From Caulobacter sp. 17J80-11 (GTDB lineage Bacteria > Pseudomonadota > Alphaproteobacteria > Caulobacterales > Caulobacteraceae), in NCBI RefSeq assembly GCF_014349105.1, contig NZ_JACSJI010000007.1:1-64000 (forward strand): DNA of 64,000 nt, in the 5' to 3' direction. A model generated the notes under the pieces. It was not told where the DNA came from. It did not search any database and saw nothing but the letters and a program-made list of their open reading frames with translations. Shown here piece after piece: positions 53,826-62,046 of the stretch. The translations under genes and the position numbers were made by a program. Numbering within the stretch: the stretch's first letter is position 1; each line of letters opens with the position of its first letter.

Positions 53826-54556
53826 TCCGCGCCGCCGTGTTCGCGAGCCTGGCCGCCGCCGCCCTGGCCGCTCCGGCCGCCGCCGAGGAAGTCCGCGAGA
53901 AGTCGCTGAACGATCCTGCGTCCCACAAGCACCGCACCTACTCCATGGTCCGGCTCGAAGCCGACGCCGGGACGACGACGGACGGGGAGGGGATCGGCTC
54001 CTGGGAGGGCGACGCCTGGATCGGCGGGGACAAGAACAAGCTCTGGTTCAAGACCGAGGGCGACGTCGAGGACGGCGAGACCGAAGAGGCTGAGCTGCAG
54101 GCCCTGTGGAGCCGCAACGTGGCGACCTTCTGGGACCTGCAGGCGGGCGTGCGCCACGACTTCGAGCCGGACCCGACCACCTATCTGGCGCTGGGCGTGC
54201 AGGGCCTGGCCCCTTACCAGTTCGAGACCGACGCGGCCGCCTTCCTCAGCGAGGACGGCGACGTGGGCGTGCGCTTCAAGCAGAGCTTCGACGTGCTGCT
54301 GACCCAGCGGCTTGTGCTCGAGCCCGAGGTCGAAGTGAACGCCTTCGCCCAGGACGTTCCGGAGAAGGAGGTCGGCGCCGGTTTCTCTGACGTCGAGGCC
54401 AAGCTGAAGCTCCGCTACGAGATCACCCGCAAGTTCGCCCCCTATGTCGAGGCCGCCTACGAACGGCGCCTCGGCGAGACCGCCTCCATCGCCCGCGCTA
54501 GCGGATCCGACGTCGACACGACCTCGATCCGCATCGGCGTGCGGAGCTGGTTCTAA
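53822..54556 (+). CDS. copB: Outer-membrane copper resistance protein CopB
   Basis: A 244-residue outer-membrane beta-barrel protein of the CopB/PcoB family, with a signal peptide (AALAAPAAAEE). Family landmarks: RLEADAGTTTDGEGIGSWEGDAWIGGDKNKLWFKTEGD, ELQALWSRNVATFWDLQAGVRHDFEP, YEITRKFAPYVEAAYERRLGETA, and the terminal IRIGVRSWF with an aromatic last residue, as expected for a barrel. No long Met/His-rich N-terminal region, so it is the short form of CopB. ATG at 53822 overlaps the stop of copA. Confidence 0.9.
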   Translation: MIRAAVFASLAAAALAAPAAAEEVREKSLNDPASHKHRTYSMVRLEADAGTTTDGEGIGSWEGDAWIGGDKNKLWFKTEGDVEDGETEEAELQALWSRNVATFWDLQAGVRHDFEPDPTTYLALGVQGLAPYQFETDAAAFLSEDGDVGVRFKQSFDVLLTQRLVLEPEVEVNAFAQDVPEKEVGAGFSDVEAKLKLRYEITRKFAPYVEAAYERRLGETASIARASGSDVDTTSIRIGVRSWF

Positions 54557-54576
54557 TCCTTCCCCTGGAGACCCGA

Positions 54577-54966
54577 ATGAAACTCGCCCTCGCGGCCGCC
54601 TTTGCGCTCGCCGTCGCCACCCCGGCCCTGGCCGACCATGCCGGTATGGACCACGGCGCGCAGGATCACGCCGGCCACGGCGCCATGATGGAAGGCGGCC
54701 TGAAGTCGTCCTCGCCCGAATCCGGGTCGACCGTCAGCGCCCCCAAGACCCTGGCGCTGACCTTCGAGCACCCGATGAAGCTGGACATGGTCACCCTGAC
54801 CGGTCCGAACGGCGCCACCCTGAAGCTGAAGGGATCCGCCGCGGTCGCCGACAGCGCCACGGTGAAGCTGCCGGTGCTGGCCGCCGGCGTCTGGAAGGCC
54901 GCCTGGCACGCCACCTCGGCCGACGGGCACATGATGTACGGCGCCTTCGGCTTCACCGTCCGCTGA
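54577..54966 (+). CDS. copC: Periplasmic copper-binding protein CopC
   Basis: A 129-residue periplasmic protein with a signal peptide (MKLALAAAFALAVATPALA). A His/Met-rich N-terminus (DHAGMDHGAQDHAGHGAMM) is followed by the CopC/YobA cupredoxin-like domain (LKSSSPESGSTVSAPKTLALTFEHPMKLDMVTLTGPNGA, ending in ADGHMMYGAFGFTVR). The extra N-terminal metal-binding stretch is longer than in Pseudomonas CopC. GGAG six bases before the ATG at 54577. Third gene of copABC; no CopD-like gene follows. Confidence 0.9.
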   Translation: MKLALAAAFALAVATPALADHAGMDHGAQDHAGHGAMMEGGLKSSSPESGSTVSAPKTLALTFEHPMKLDMVTLTGPNGATLKLKGSAAVADSATVKLPVLAAGVWKAAWHATSADGHMMYGAFGFTVR

Positions 54967-55061
54967 CCCGCGGCGTCTTCGCAGGCTCGTTCACTCACGG
55001 TTAACGCTACCGGCCGACCGTGCTTCCATCCCGCGACGTGCGCGGAGTGAGTCGGAACAGT

Positions 55062-56558
55062 ATGCGGGATACGGACTGGACGAGCGGAAGCGAGGCGCCC
55101 TGGGGCGGCCGGCTCGTCGTGCGTCCGCGCTATTCCGCGGGCGACCTGACCGTGCTGCTGTGGCGCGAAAAGACCAACATGTTCCTGGTCTTCGCTCTGG
55201 TGTTCGGCCTGGGGGTAGCGGCGGCGGTGATGTCGCCGCGCACCTACACCGCCAAGTCCAGCCTGCTGGTCCAGCTGGGCCAGGAATACGTCTACGAACC
55301 GCGCGCCGGCGACGCCGCCCGCGGCGCGGTGCCGAAGACCGACGAGGTGGTGCGCTCCGAAGTCGAGATCCTGTCCAGCGACGAGCTGAAGGCCCGTGTG
55401 GTCAAGGCCGTGGGCCTGGCCGCCATCGACCCGAAGCTGGCCGAGGCCTGGAACCAGGCCGACGCCGAGGAGCGTCGCAAGATCGAGGGCGCGGCGATCA
55501 AGGCCATCACAGACGGCCTGGGCGTCGACACCGCGCCCGAGACCGGGGTGGTGCGGCTGAGCTTCAAGCACAGGGACGCGGCGACCGCGGCCCTGATCCT
55601 GAACCGGCTGGTCGAGACCTACTTGGCCTACCGTAAGGAGGTGTTCAAAGACGTCTCCTCGCCGGTTCTGCTGGCCCAGAAGGCGGCGTTCGAAAAGCGT
55701 CTGGTCGAGGCCGACGCGGCCTATGAGACCTTCCTGCGCGATCACGCGCTGGGCGACTTCCCGACGGAAAAGGCAAGCCTTTCCGCGCTTTACCAGAACG
55801 TCCTGGACGAACGGTACAAGGTCGACGCCCGCCTGCGCGAGGTGCGCGCCCAGTTGGCGAGCCTGTCGGCCGGCCTGGCCTCGGTGCCGGCGGAAGTCGG
55901 CGTCCAGCGCGACCTGGACCTGACCGCGCCGCAGAAGCTGCTGGCCCTGAAGGTCGAGCGGCAGGACCTGCTGTCGCGCTACAAGCCGGACTCGCAGCCG
56001 GTGAAGGACGTCGACGCCAAGATCTCCGAGCTGGAGCGCCTGATCGGCTCGGGCCAGGGCGTGGGCGAGAAGGATCGCCGCCTGGGCGCCAACCCGGTCT
56101 GGCAGGACCTGGAGACCGACCGCGTGCGCCTGTCGGCCGAAGCCGCGTCGCTGGCCGCGCGTCGCGACGCCCTGGTGGGCCAGCTGAAAGAGGTCTCCGA
56201 CCGCCAGCTGAACCTGACCAAGCTGGAGTCGGAGTACCAGAACCTGTCGGTCGAGCGCGAAGTGCTGCAGACCAACATCCGCGGCTTCACCACCCGGGCC
56301 GAGGAGATCGGCGCCGCTCGGGCCATCGCCGAGGGCGCCGACGACAACATCCGGGTGGTCGAGCGCGCCGCCCAACCGGCCCGCGGCGAGAGCATGCGCA
56401 AGGTCATCGTGGCGCTGGCCTTCTGCTTCGCGGCCTTCACCGCGGTGTGCGCCGGTCTGCTGCGGGTGTTCCTGCGCCGGGGCTTCCCGACCGCCGCCTC
56501 GGCCGGGCGGACGCTGGAGCTGCCGGTGCTGGCCAGCGCGCCGCTTAAGACCCCCTGA
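55062..56558 (+). CDS. hfsA: Polysaccharide chain-length/export co-polymerase (HfsA/Wzc-like)
   Basis: A 498-residue inner-membrane protein with a Wzz/Wzc-type layout: cytoplasmic N-terminus, transmembrane helix (NMFLVFALVFGLGVAAAVM), a long periplasmic part with coiled-coil helices (about residues 180-390; VLLAQKAAFEKRLVEADAAYETFLRDHALGDF, KLLALKVERQDLLSRYKPDSQPVKDVDAKISELERLI), and a second transmembrane helix (VIVALAFCFAAFTAVCAGLLRVFL). There is no C-terminal kinase domain; that function is in the next gene, as in HfsA/HfsB. ATG at 55062. In Caulobacter HfsA works with HfsD and HfsB in holdfast export. Confidence 0.82.
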   Translation: MRDTDWTSGSEAPWGGRLVVRPRYSAGDLTVLLWREKTNMFLVFALVFGLGVAAAVMSPRTYTAKSSLLVQLGQEYVYEPRAGDAARGAVPKTDEVVRSEVEILSSDELKARVVKAVGLAAIDPKLAEAWNQADAEERRKIEGAAIKAITDGLGVDTAPETGVVRLSFKHRDAATAALILNRLVETYLAYRKEVFKDVSSPVLLAQKAAFEKRLVEADAAYETFLRDHALGDFPTEKASLSALYQNVLDERYKVDARLREVRAQLASLSAGLASVPAEVGVQRDLDLTAPQKLLALKVERQDLLSRYKPDSQPVKDVDAKISELERLIGSGQGVGEKDRRLGANPVWQDLETDRVRLSAEAASLAARRDALVGQLKEVSDRQLNLTKLESEYQNLSVEREVLQTNIRGFTTRAEEIGAARAIAEGADDNIRVVERAAQPARGESMRKVIVALAFCFAAFTAVCAGLLRVFLRRGFPTAASAGRTLELPVLASAPLKTP

Positions 56559-56617
56559 AGGGCGAATCCCATAGCCTGTGCTACGGAAGTCAGGAACGCG
56601 CGTACGGGCGATTCGAG

Positions 56618-57325
56618 ATGGTGGATCTGACGGCTGAAATGGCGGCGTTGTGGGCCGCTCTGGCGCGCGTCCAGGGCGCCGGGGCCGGCGGTCGCGTCAT
56701 CCAGTTCGTGGCCGCGCACCAGGGCGAGGGCACCTCGACCGTCGCCCGTGAATTCGCGCGCATGGCCGCCGTTCGCGCCCGCAAGCCGGTCTGGCTGGTC
56801 GACGCCGATCTCGAGAACCCCAGCCAGCTGGACGCCGTCTGCGCCGAGCCCGAGCGGTTCGGTCGGGTCGGCCCGCCGGCGTCCGCCACGCCCGACCAGT
56901 CGATCTTCTACGCGGTGCGCCCGCCGATCCGCTCGAGGAACGGCGTGCCGGTGGCCGATCGCCGCCTGACCGTGGCGCGCTCGGCGCTGGGCGGACGGTT
57001 GTGGGTGAGCCGTTTCAGCGTCGAGCTGGTGCCGCCGGGCCGCCGCGCGAAGGTGCTCTCCGACGGGACCTACTGGAGCGCGCTGCGCCGCCACGCCGAC
57101 ACCGTGGTGATCGATTGCCCCGCCGCCGACCGGGCCGAGACGGCCGAGGTGCTCGCGCCCTTGGTCGACGCCACCGTCCTGGTGGTCGCCGCCGACGACA
57201 CCGACGCCCGACAGGCCTCGGCGCTGAAGACGCGCATTGAAGAGGCCGGCGGCCGCTGCATCGGCCTGGTCTTCAACCGGGCCCAGGTGCAGACCCCGAA
57301 ATTCCTGCGCCGCTTCGTCGGCTAA
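56618..57325 (+). CDS. hfsB: HfsB-like BY-kinase-family protein with degenerate Walker A
   Basis: A 235-residue cytoplasmic ATPase-fold protein of the bacterial tyrosine kinase/exopolysaccharide family. The Walker A position reads GEGTSTVAREF, with Thr in place of the catalytic Lys of GEGKS; Walker A' (VWLVDADLENPS) and Walker B-like (TVVIDCPAADRAE) are recognisable. No Tyr-rich tail. It follows hfsA by 59 bases and precedes the AAA+ gene by 61. The fold supports a role as partner of HfsA, but kinase activity is doubtful given the missing Lys. Confidence 0.78.
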   Translation: MVDLTAEMAALWAALARVQGAGAGGRVIQFVAAHQGEGTSTVAREFARMAAVRARKPVWLVDADLENPSQLDAVCAEPERFGRVGPPASATPDQSIFYAVRPPIRSRNGVPVADRRLTVARSALGGRLWVSRFSVELVPPGRRAKVLSDGTYWSALRRHADTVVIDCPAADRAETAEVLAPLVDATVLVVAADDTDARQASALKTRIEEAGGRCIGLVFNRAQVQTPKFLRRFVG

Positions 57326-57386
57326 ACGAAGCGGGAGCAAGGCCCCCCTTCGGCGCGTTTCCCCTGCGACCGCAGCGGAGAGCGCC

Positions 57387-59387
57387 ATGCCCGACCAGGA
57401 CCGTCCGACCAGCCGCGCGCCCGACGAGGTGCGGCCCGCAGCGCGCGTGGTGCTGGCGCCCGCCGCCGGTGCGACCGCGGAGGGCCGGACCTTCGCGCCT
57501 GAGCAGGTGCGTGAGGCCCTGCGCGACCATCCGGTGAGCGCCGGCGAGCTGGTCGAGGCCCCCGTGGCCCGCGCCGAGCCGGGCCGCGCGCCGCCCGTGC
57601 GCCTTCAAGTCGTGGCGACGACGCCGGAAGGCCGAGTGCAGGTCGACGACGGGACCCGGATCGAGGTGCGCGACAGGCCCGTACCGACCGTCGAGAGCCT
57701 GACGCCGGGGCTGGACGCCATCTACGACGACGTGCGGACGCTTCGGCCGATCCTCAACCAGATCCGGGAGATGATCGAGCTGCCCCTGCGGCAGCCCGAC
57801 ATGTACCGGCGGCTCGGCATCCGTCCGCCACGAGGCGTGCTGATCCGGGGGGCGCCGCTGTCGGGCGCCCGCCGCCTGACGCGCGCGGTCGCGGCCGACA
57901 TGGGGGCGAAGCTGCTGCTGGTGAGCGGCGCCGAACTCAACGCGGTCGACATCAACGAGGCGGATCGACAGCTGGACGAGGCGTTCGCAGCGGTCAAGCC
58001 GGGCGAGCCCACCCTGGTGGTGGTGTCGGACCTCGATCAGGTCGCCCGACGTCGCGACTGGACCACGACCGACGCGGAGCGGCGGATAGCAGCGCGCTTC
58101 CTGGCGCGGCTGGACGCGCTGGATCCGGACGCGCGCGTGGTGGTGGTCGGCATGACCTCGCGGCCCGAAGCGCTGGACGAGGCGGTCCGGCGCCCCGGCC
58201 GGCTCGACCGGGAGATCGTCAACTCGCCTCCCAATCCCGACGCCCGACGCGAGTTCCTCGAGATCGGCCTGGCCCGCAGCCCTCTGGCCGAGGACGTCGA
58301 CTATGACGAGCTGACCCGGTTCACCTGGGGCTATTCGATCGGCGATCTCAGCTCGTTCGTGCGCGAAGCGGCGCTGCACGCCATCCACCGCGCCTGCGGC
58401 GAGGACATGTGCGGCACCGGCCCGACGGTGATCGCCCGCGAAGATTTCATGGAAGCCATGAAGCGGGTGAAGCCCTCGGCCTTGCACGAGGTCGTGGTGC
58501 AGGCGCCGGCCGTCAAATGGGACGACATCGGCGCCGACGAGACCGCCATGGACCGCCTGCGCAAGGGCGTGGTCCTGCCGCTGACCCGGCCGGAGGCCCT
58601 GGCGCGTCTGGGCGTGCGCCCGCCGCGGGGGTTTTTGCTGTTCGGCCCGCCGGGCAACGGCAAGTCGATGATGGCCGCCGCGGCCGCCTGCGAGGCGGGC
58701 GCCAACTTCCTGTCGGCCGGGGTGTCGGAGCTGCTGTCCACCGGCCGCCAAGTCCCGGACCTGATCGCCAACCTGTTCGCCCGGGCGCGCGAAGTGGCTC
58801 CGGCGCTGATCTACATCGACGAGGTCGACCGGCTGACCAATCCGGTGGCCGCGGGTGTGGAGGATCCGAACGCCGCGCGCCACGGCCTCAACGCCCTCCT
58901 GGCCGAAATGGACGCCCTGGTCCAGACGCCGGGCATCGTCGTGGTCGGCGCCACGGCGCGTGCGGCCATCCTGGAGCGGGACCTGCTGCACTCCGGCCGG
59001 CTGGAGGAGCTGGTCTATGTGCCGGCGCCCGATGTCGACGCACGCCGGAAGATACTGGAGATCGCCACCCGTAACGTACCGTTGTCCGAGGACGTCAACC
59101 TGCAGACCGTCGCCGAGCGCACCGAGCGGTTCACCGGCACCGACCTGCGTGACCTGGTGCGGGCGGCGGGGCTGACGGCGCTGTACCGTTCGATCGACGC
59201 CGAGACCATAGACGCCGGCTGCTTCGAGGTGGCGCTGCGCGAGGTGCGGCCCTCTGTGACCGAGGACATGGAGAGCGCCTACGAGGAGACGGCGCTGACC
59301 CTGAAGCAGGAGCCGGCCCGACGGCCGACCATCGGCTTCGCGGTGCCGGTCGCCCGGCACGACGACACGACGACCGGCTCGAAGTAG
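57387..59387 (+). CDS. Cdc48/p97-like double AAA+ ATPase with degenerate first domain
   Basis: A 666-residue protein with an N-terminal region of about 110 residues and two AAA+ domains. D1 (about 120-350) has a broken Walker A (GAPLSGARR instead of GPPGTGKT) and a Walker B with no Glu (VVVSDLDQV), yet keeps RRPGRLDREI; D2 (about 385-620) is intact: GPPGNGKSM, LIYIDEVDRL, and HSGRLEELVYVP. The linker VKWDDIGADETAMDRLRKGVVLPL is typical of Cdc48/NSF relatives. It is the third gene after hfsA and hfsB, in the same direction. A protein-remodelling role in the polysaccharide machine is inference. ATG at 57387. Confidence 0.8.
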   Translation: MPDQDRPTSRAPDEVRPAARVVLAPAAGATAEGRTFAPEQVREALRDHPVSAGELVEAPVARAEPGRAPPVRLQVVATTPEGRVQVDDGTRIEVRDRPVPTVESLTPGLDAIYDDVRTLRPILNQIREMIELPLRQPDMYRRLGIRPPRGVLIRGAPLSGARRLTRAVAADMGAKLLLVSGAELNAVDINEADRQLDEAFAAVKPGEPTLVVVSDLDQVARRRDWTTTDAERRIAARFLARLDALDPDARVVVVGMTSRPEALDEAVRRPGRLDREIVNSPPNPDARREFLEIGLARSPLAEDVDYDELTRFTWGYSIGDLSSFVREAALHAIHRACGEDMCGTGPTVIAREDFMEAMKRVKPSALHEVVVQAPAVKWDDIGADETAMDRLRKGVVLPLTRPEALARLGVRPPRGFLLFGPPGNGKSMMAAAAACEAGANFLSAGVSELLSTGRQVPDLIANLFARAREVAPALIYIDEVDRLTNPVAAGVEDPNAARHGLNALLAEMDALVQTPGIVVVGATARAAILERDLLHSGRLEELVYVPAPDVDARRKILEIATRNVPLSEDVNLQTVAERTERFTGTDLRDLVRAAGLTALYRSIDAETIDAGCFEVALREVRPSVTEDMESAYEETALTLKQEPARRPTIGFAVPVARHDDTTTGSK

Positions 59388-59390
59388 CGA

Positions 59391-60329
59391 TCAGGCGTGC
59401 GCGGCTGCGGCGCGGCGCAGCTCGGCCGCGCCATAAAGCTGCGGCTCCAGACCGTTGAACCAGCACAGCTTTCCGAGACCGCGAGCGGCCCGGTCCAGCG
59501 CCTGGGCGCGGGTCGGGCGGCGGGCGATCCACAGGGCCAGCGCCAGCACGCCCCAGACGCAGGCCTGAACGGCGCCGACCGCGCTCCACTTCAGGACGCC
59601 GGCCCAGTCACGCGCGTGGGCGCAGGTCTGGCTGGGGCCCTGGCCGTAGGCGAAGGCGCGCTTGAGGGCGTAGCCCAGGGTCGCCCGGTGGGCCGGCGCG
59701 TGCTCGAAGGCCATCGCATCGGGGGCCCAGGCGAAACGGCCGCCGCGGGCGGCGAGCGCCGCGAACAGCTTGTCGTCCTCGCCGCCGCTCTGGTCGGCCG
59801 AGGTGTCGAACGGGGCGGGGCCGGGCAGGGCGACCGCCCGTGTCATCAGCGAGCAGCCGCAGCCGTAGGGCTCCGCCGCCAGACCGGCGACCTCAGGCCC
59901 GCGACGGGAGAAGAAGTCTTCCAGATAGGGTCGCAGCCAGGGCTTCGCGTCGGACGCGCGGCCCTCGATCGCGCCGAAGGTGGCGTCGGCGCCGAACCGT
60001 TCGTGCGTGTCGAGCAGGGCGGCCAGCCATCCGTCGGCGGCCTCCTCATCGTCGTCGAGGAAGGCGATCAGCGGGGCGTCGGTGGCGGCCAGCGCAGCGT
60101 TGCGGGCGGTGGCCACGCCGGGCTTGGGCGCATGCACGTAGATCACCGGTACGGAGGCCTCGGCCGCCACGGCGTCGACGGTCGCGCGGGCCGATCCGGC
60201 CGGATCGTTGTCGGCCACCACGATCTCGCGCAGCCGCTCCGGCGCTTGGCCGGAGAGCGAGCGCACGGCGCGCGCCAGGCTGTCGGGCCGGCGCAGCGTC
60301 GGGATCAGGATGGCGACGTCGCGGTTCAT
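59391..60329 (-). CDS. GT2 family glycosyltransferase
   Basis: A 312-residue inverting glycosyltransferase. GT-A motifs: ILIPTLRRPDSLARAV at the start, the metal-binding DDDEE (FLDDDEEAADGW), and the later GGEDDKLFAALAARGG of the ED type. C-terminal hydrophobic segment (VLKWSAVGAVQACVWGVLALALWIARRP) anchors it to the membrane. Its ATG overlaps the HfsH-like stop (ATGA), making it the last gene of the hfsE-F-G-H-like operon. It faces the AAA+ gene with four bases between the stops. Probably adds a sugar to the holdfast repeat unit. Confidence 0.82.
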   Translation of the reverse strand: MNRDVAILIPTLRRPDSLARAVRSLSGQAPERLREIVVADNDPAGSARATVDAVAAEASVPVIYVHAPKPGVATARNAALAATDAPLIAFLDDDEEAADGWLAALLDTHERFGADATFGAIEGRASDAKPWLRPYLEDFFSRRGPEVAGLAAEPYGCGCSLMTRAVALPGPAPFDTSADQSGGEDDKLFAALAARGGRFAWAPDAMAFEHAPAHRATLGYALKRAFAYGQGPSQTCAHARDWAGVLKWSAVGAVQACVWGVLALALWIARRPTRAQALDRAARGLGKLCWFNGLEPQLYGAAELRRAAAAHA

Positions 60330-61090
60330 GCGGCCGCGCCCAGGCGGCGAACGCCTTCGGCCACGGTGACCGGCTCGAACCCGGCTTCAAGCGCGCGGTC
60401 GACCAGCCGGCCCAGCGCACGCGGCGTGCAGCCGAAGGCCGACGCGCCCTCGCGCACGTCGTGGGTGTAGAGGATCAGCCAGCCGCCGCGCTCGGCGGCG
60501 CGGTCCATCCAGCGGCAGGCGACCGCCTCGCCGTCGGGGCCCTCGACGCCCACGGCGGGCAGCTGGTTCAGGTCGCTTCCGGCCTTCACCAGGCCCGGAT
60601 GCAGCGCGCGCAAGCCGTCGTAATCGCGGGCCAATTGCGCCTTCGCGGCCGGCGCGACGTCGCCGTAGGGATAGGCGAAGGTGGTCGGGTCCGGCGCCCC
60701 CCAGGCCATCAGGGCCTCGCGGTTCTTGCGCGCCTCGCGGGCGACCTCGTCGACGTCGGCCTGGCCGCAGTCCAGGTGGCCGAAGGTGTGGCAGCCGATC
60801 TCATGGCCGGCCTCGACCAGGGCCTCGATGTCGTGGCGCTGGGTGTAGGGCCCCATCGGTCCGTCCGTGCCGGCCAGGCCGGCGCACACGTAAAAGGTGC
60901 CGCGCACGCCCATGGACCGAAGGATCGGCGCGCCGTCGCGGGCGGCCGAGACCGGCGCGTCGTCGAAGCTGAAGCTGATCATCGGCCGCGCGGGCGACGA
61001 GGCCACGGCGCGGCGGTGCGCCAGCCGGCTCCAGCGGCGGCGCAGCTTGCCCTTCAGCGAGGCGTCGGCGGTGTAGACCTGCGGGATCAT
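60326..61090 (-). CDS. hfsH: Polysaccharide deacetylase (HfsH-like)
   Basis: A 254-residue NodB-type deacetylase. Motif 1 is SFDDAP (metal Asp pair), motif 2 is GCHTFGHLD (two His), with the later FAYPYGDVAP and LILYTHDV forming motifs 3-5. No signal peptide, as reported for cytoplasmic HfsH, which partly deacetylates holdfast N-acetylglucosamine and makes it adhesive. Start ATG at 61090 overlaps the HfsG-like stop. The catalytic set is complete. Confidence 0.85.
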   Translation of the reverse strand: MIPQVYTADASLKGKLRRRWSRLAHRRAVASSPARPMISFSFDDAPVSAARDGAPILRSMGVRGTFYVCAGLAGTDGPMGPYTQRHDIEALVEAGHEIGCHTFGHLDCGQADVDEVAREARKNREALMAWGAPDPTTFAYPYGDVAPAAKAQLARDYDGLRALHPGLVKAGSDLNQLPAVGVEGPDGEAVACRWMDRAAERGGWLILYTHDVREGASAFGCTPRALGRLVDRALEAGFEPVTVAEGVRRLGAAA

Positions 61091-62046
61091 ACGGCCTCGG
61101 CGTAGAGCGCGGCGCGGTAGAGCCGCAGCGAGAAGGCGCGCGCGGCGGTCGGCAACAGGCGGGCGAGTGCCGCTCGCTTCAGCAGCGGGCGCCAGGCCGG
61201 CAGGGCAGGGGCCTTCTTCAGCAGCTGAGCCGCGCGATAGCTGGGATAGCCGCGGACCACCTCGGGATGGCGGCTCACCACGCGCGCGAAGTTGCCGACC
61301 GAGCTCTCATATTTGGCGGCCAGGCTCTCGACCGTGTCGAGGCCGAGGTGGGTGGCGGGGATGTCGACATGGCGGACGCTGAAGCGGCGGGCGACGCGCA
61401 TGCCCCACTCGACGTCTTCCCAGCCCCAGCCGGCGAAGTCGCGATCGAAGGCCTCCGCCTGGAAGGCGTCGCGGCGGACCAGCAGGTTGGAGGTGTAAAC
61501 GAACTTCTCCGGCGCCCGGGCGCGCTCGTACCACGGCACGCACTCGGCCTTTTCGGCCATGGCCCGATGCACGGCGAAGGCGGACTCACGCGAGGCGTGC
61601 TTCAGCGAGAAGCCCCCGAAGGCGACGGCCGGATCGTCGAGCGCGATCACGTCCAGCCAGGCCTGCAGGAAGCGGCGATTGTCCGGGCGCATGTCGGCGT
61701 CGAGGAACAGGAAGACGTCGGCGCGCGCGTGGGTGGCCAGGCGGTTGCGGCCGCGCGCGCGACCTTCGTTCTCGGTCAGGCGCACCACGCGGACCGGCAG
61801 CTTCGCGCGCGCCACCCCGGCGTCGACGCGCGCGGCGAGAGCGGCGTCGGCCGAGCCGTCGTCCAGCAGCACGACCTCGACCGCGCCCTGGGTGATGTCG
61901 GCTTCCTGGTCCAGCGCCTCCAGCAGGGCCAACGGATCATCGCGCAGGAACGGCACCAGCACCGACAGCACCGGGCGGGCGGCGGCGTAGGCGATGTTGT
62001 CGCGGACGGTCTCGGCCGTGGCGGTCTTCTTGGTCTTACGCGTCAT
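61087..62046 (-). CDS. hfsG: GT2 glycosyltransferase (HfsG-like)
   Basis: A 319-residue GT-A transferase: LSVLVPFLRDDPLALLEAL, LLDDGSADAAL (UDP site), FLFLDADMRPDNRRFLQAWL (DxD) and GWGWEDVEWGMRVARR near the acceptor site. A basic N-terminus (MTRKTKK) and no transmembrane segments suggest a peripheral enzyme. ATG at 62046 overlaps the flippase stop (ATGA). Position between HfsF- and HfsH-like genes matches Caulobacter hfsG, which adds GlcNAc to the lipid-linked precursor. Confidence 0.82.
   Translation of the reverse strand: MTRKTKKTATAETVRDNIAYAAARPVLSVLVPFLRDDPLALLEALDQEADITQGAVEVVLLDDGSADAALAARVDAGVARAKLPVRVVRLTENEGRARGRNRLATHARADVFLFLDADMRPDNRRFLQAWLDVIALDDPAVAFGGFSLKHASRESAFAVHRAMAEKAECVPWYERARAPEKFVYTSNLLVRRDAFQAEAFDRDFAGWGWEDVEWGMRVARRFSVRHVDIPATHLGLDTVESLAAKYESSVGNFARVVSRHPEVVRGYPSYRAAQLLKKAPALPAWRPLLKRAALARLLPTAARAFSLRLYRAALYAEAV

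Noticed and set aside
57273-59360. 695-residue minus-strand open frame opposite the AAA+ gene
   Set aside because: Shadow; the plus-strand frame has intact AAA+ motifs.
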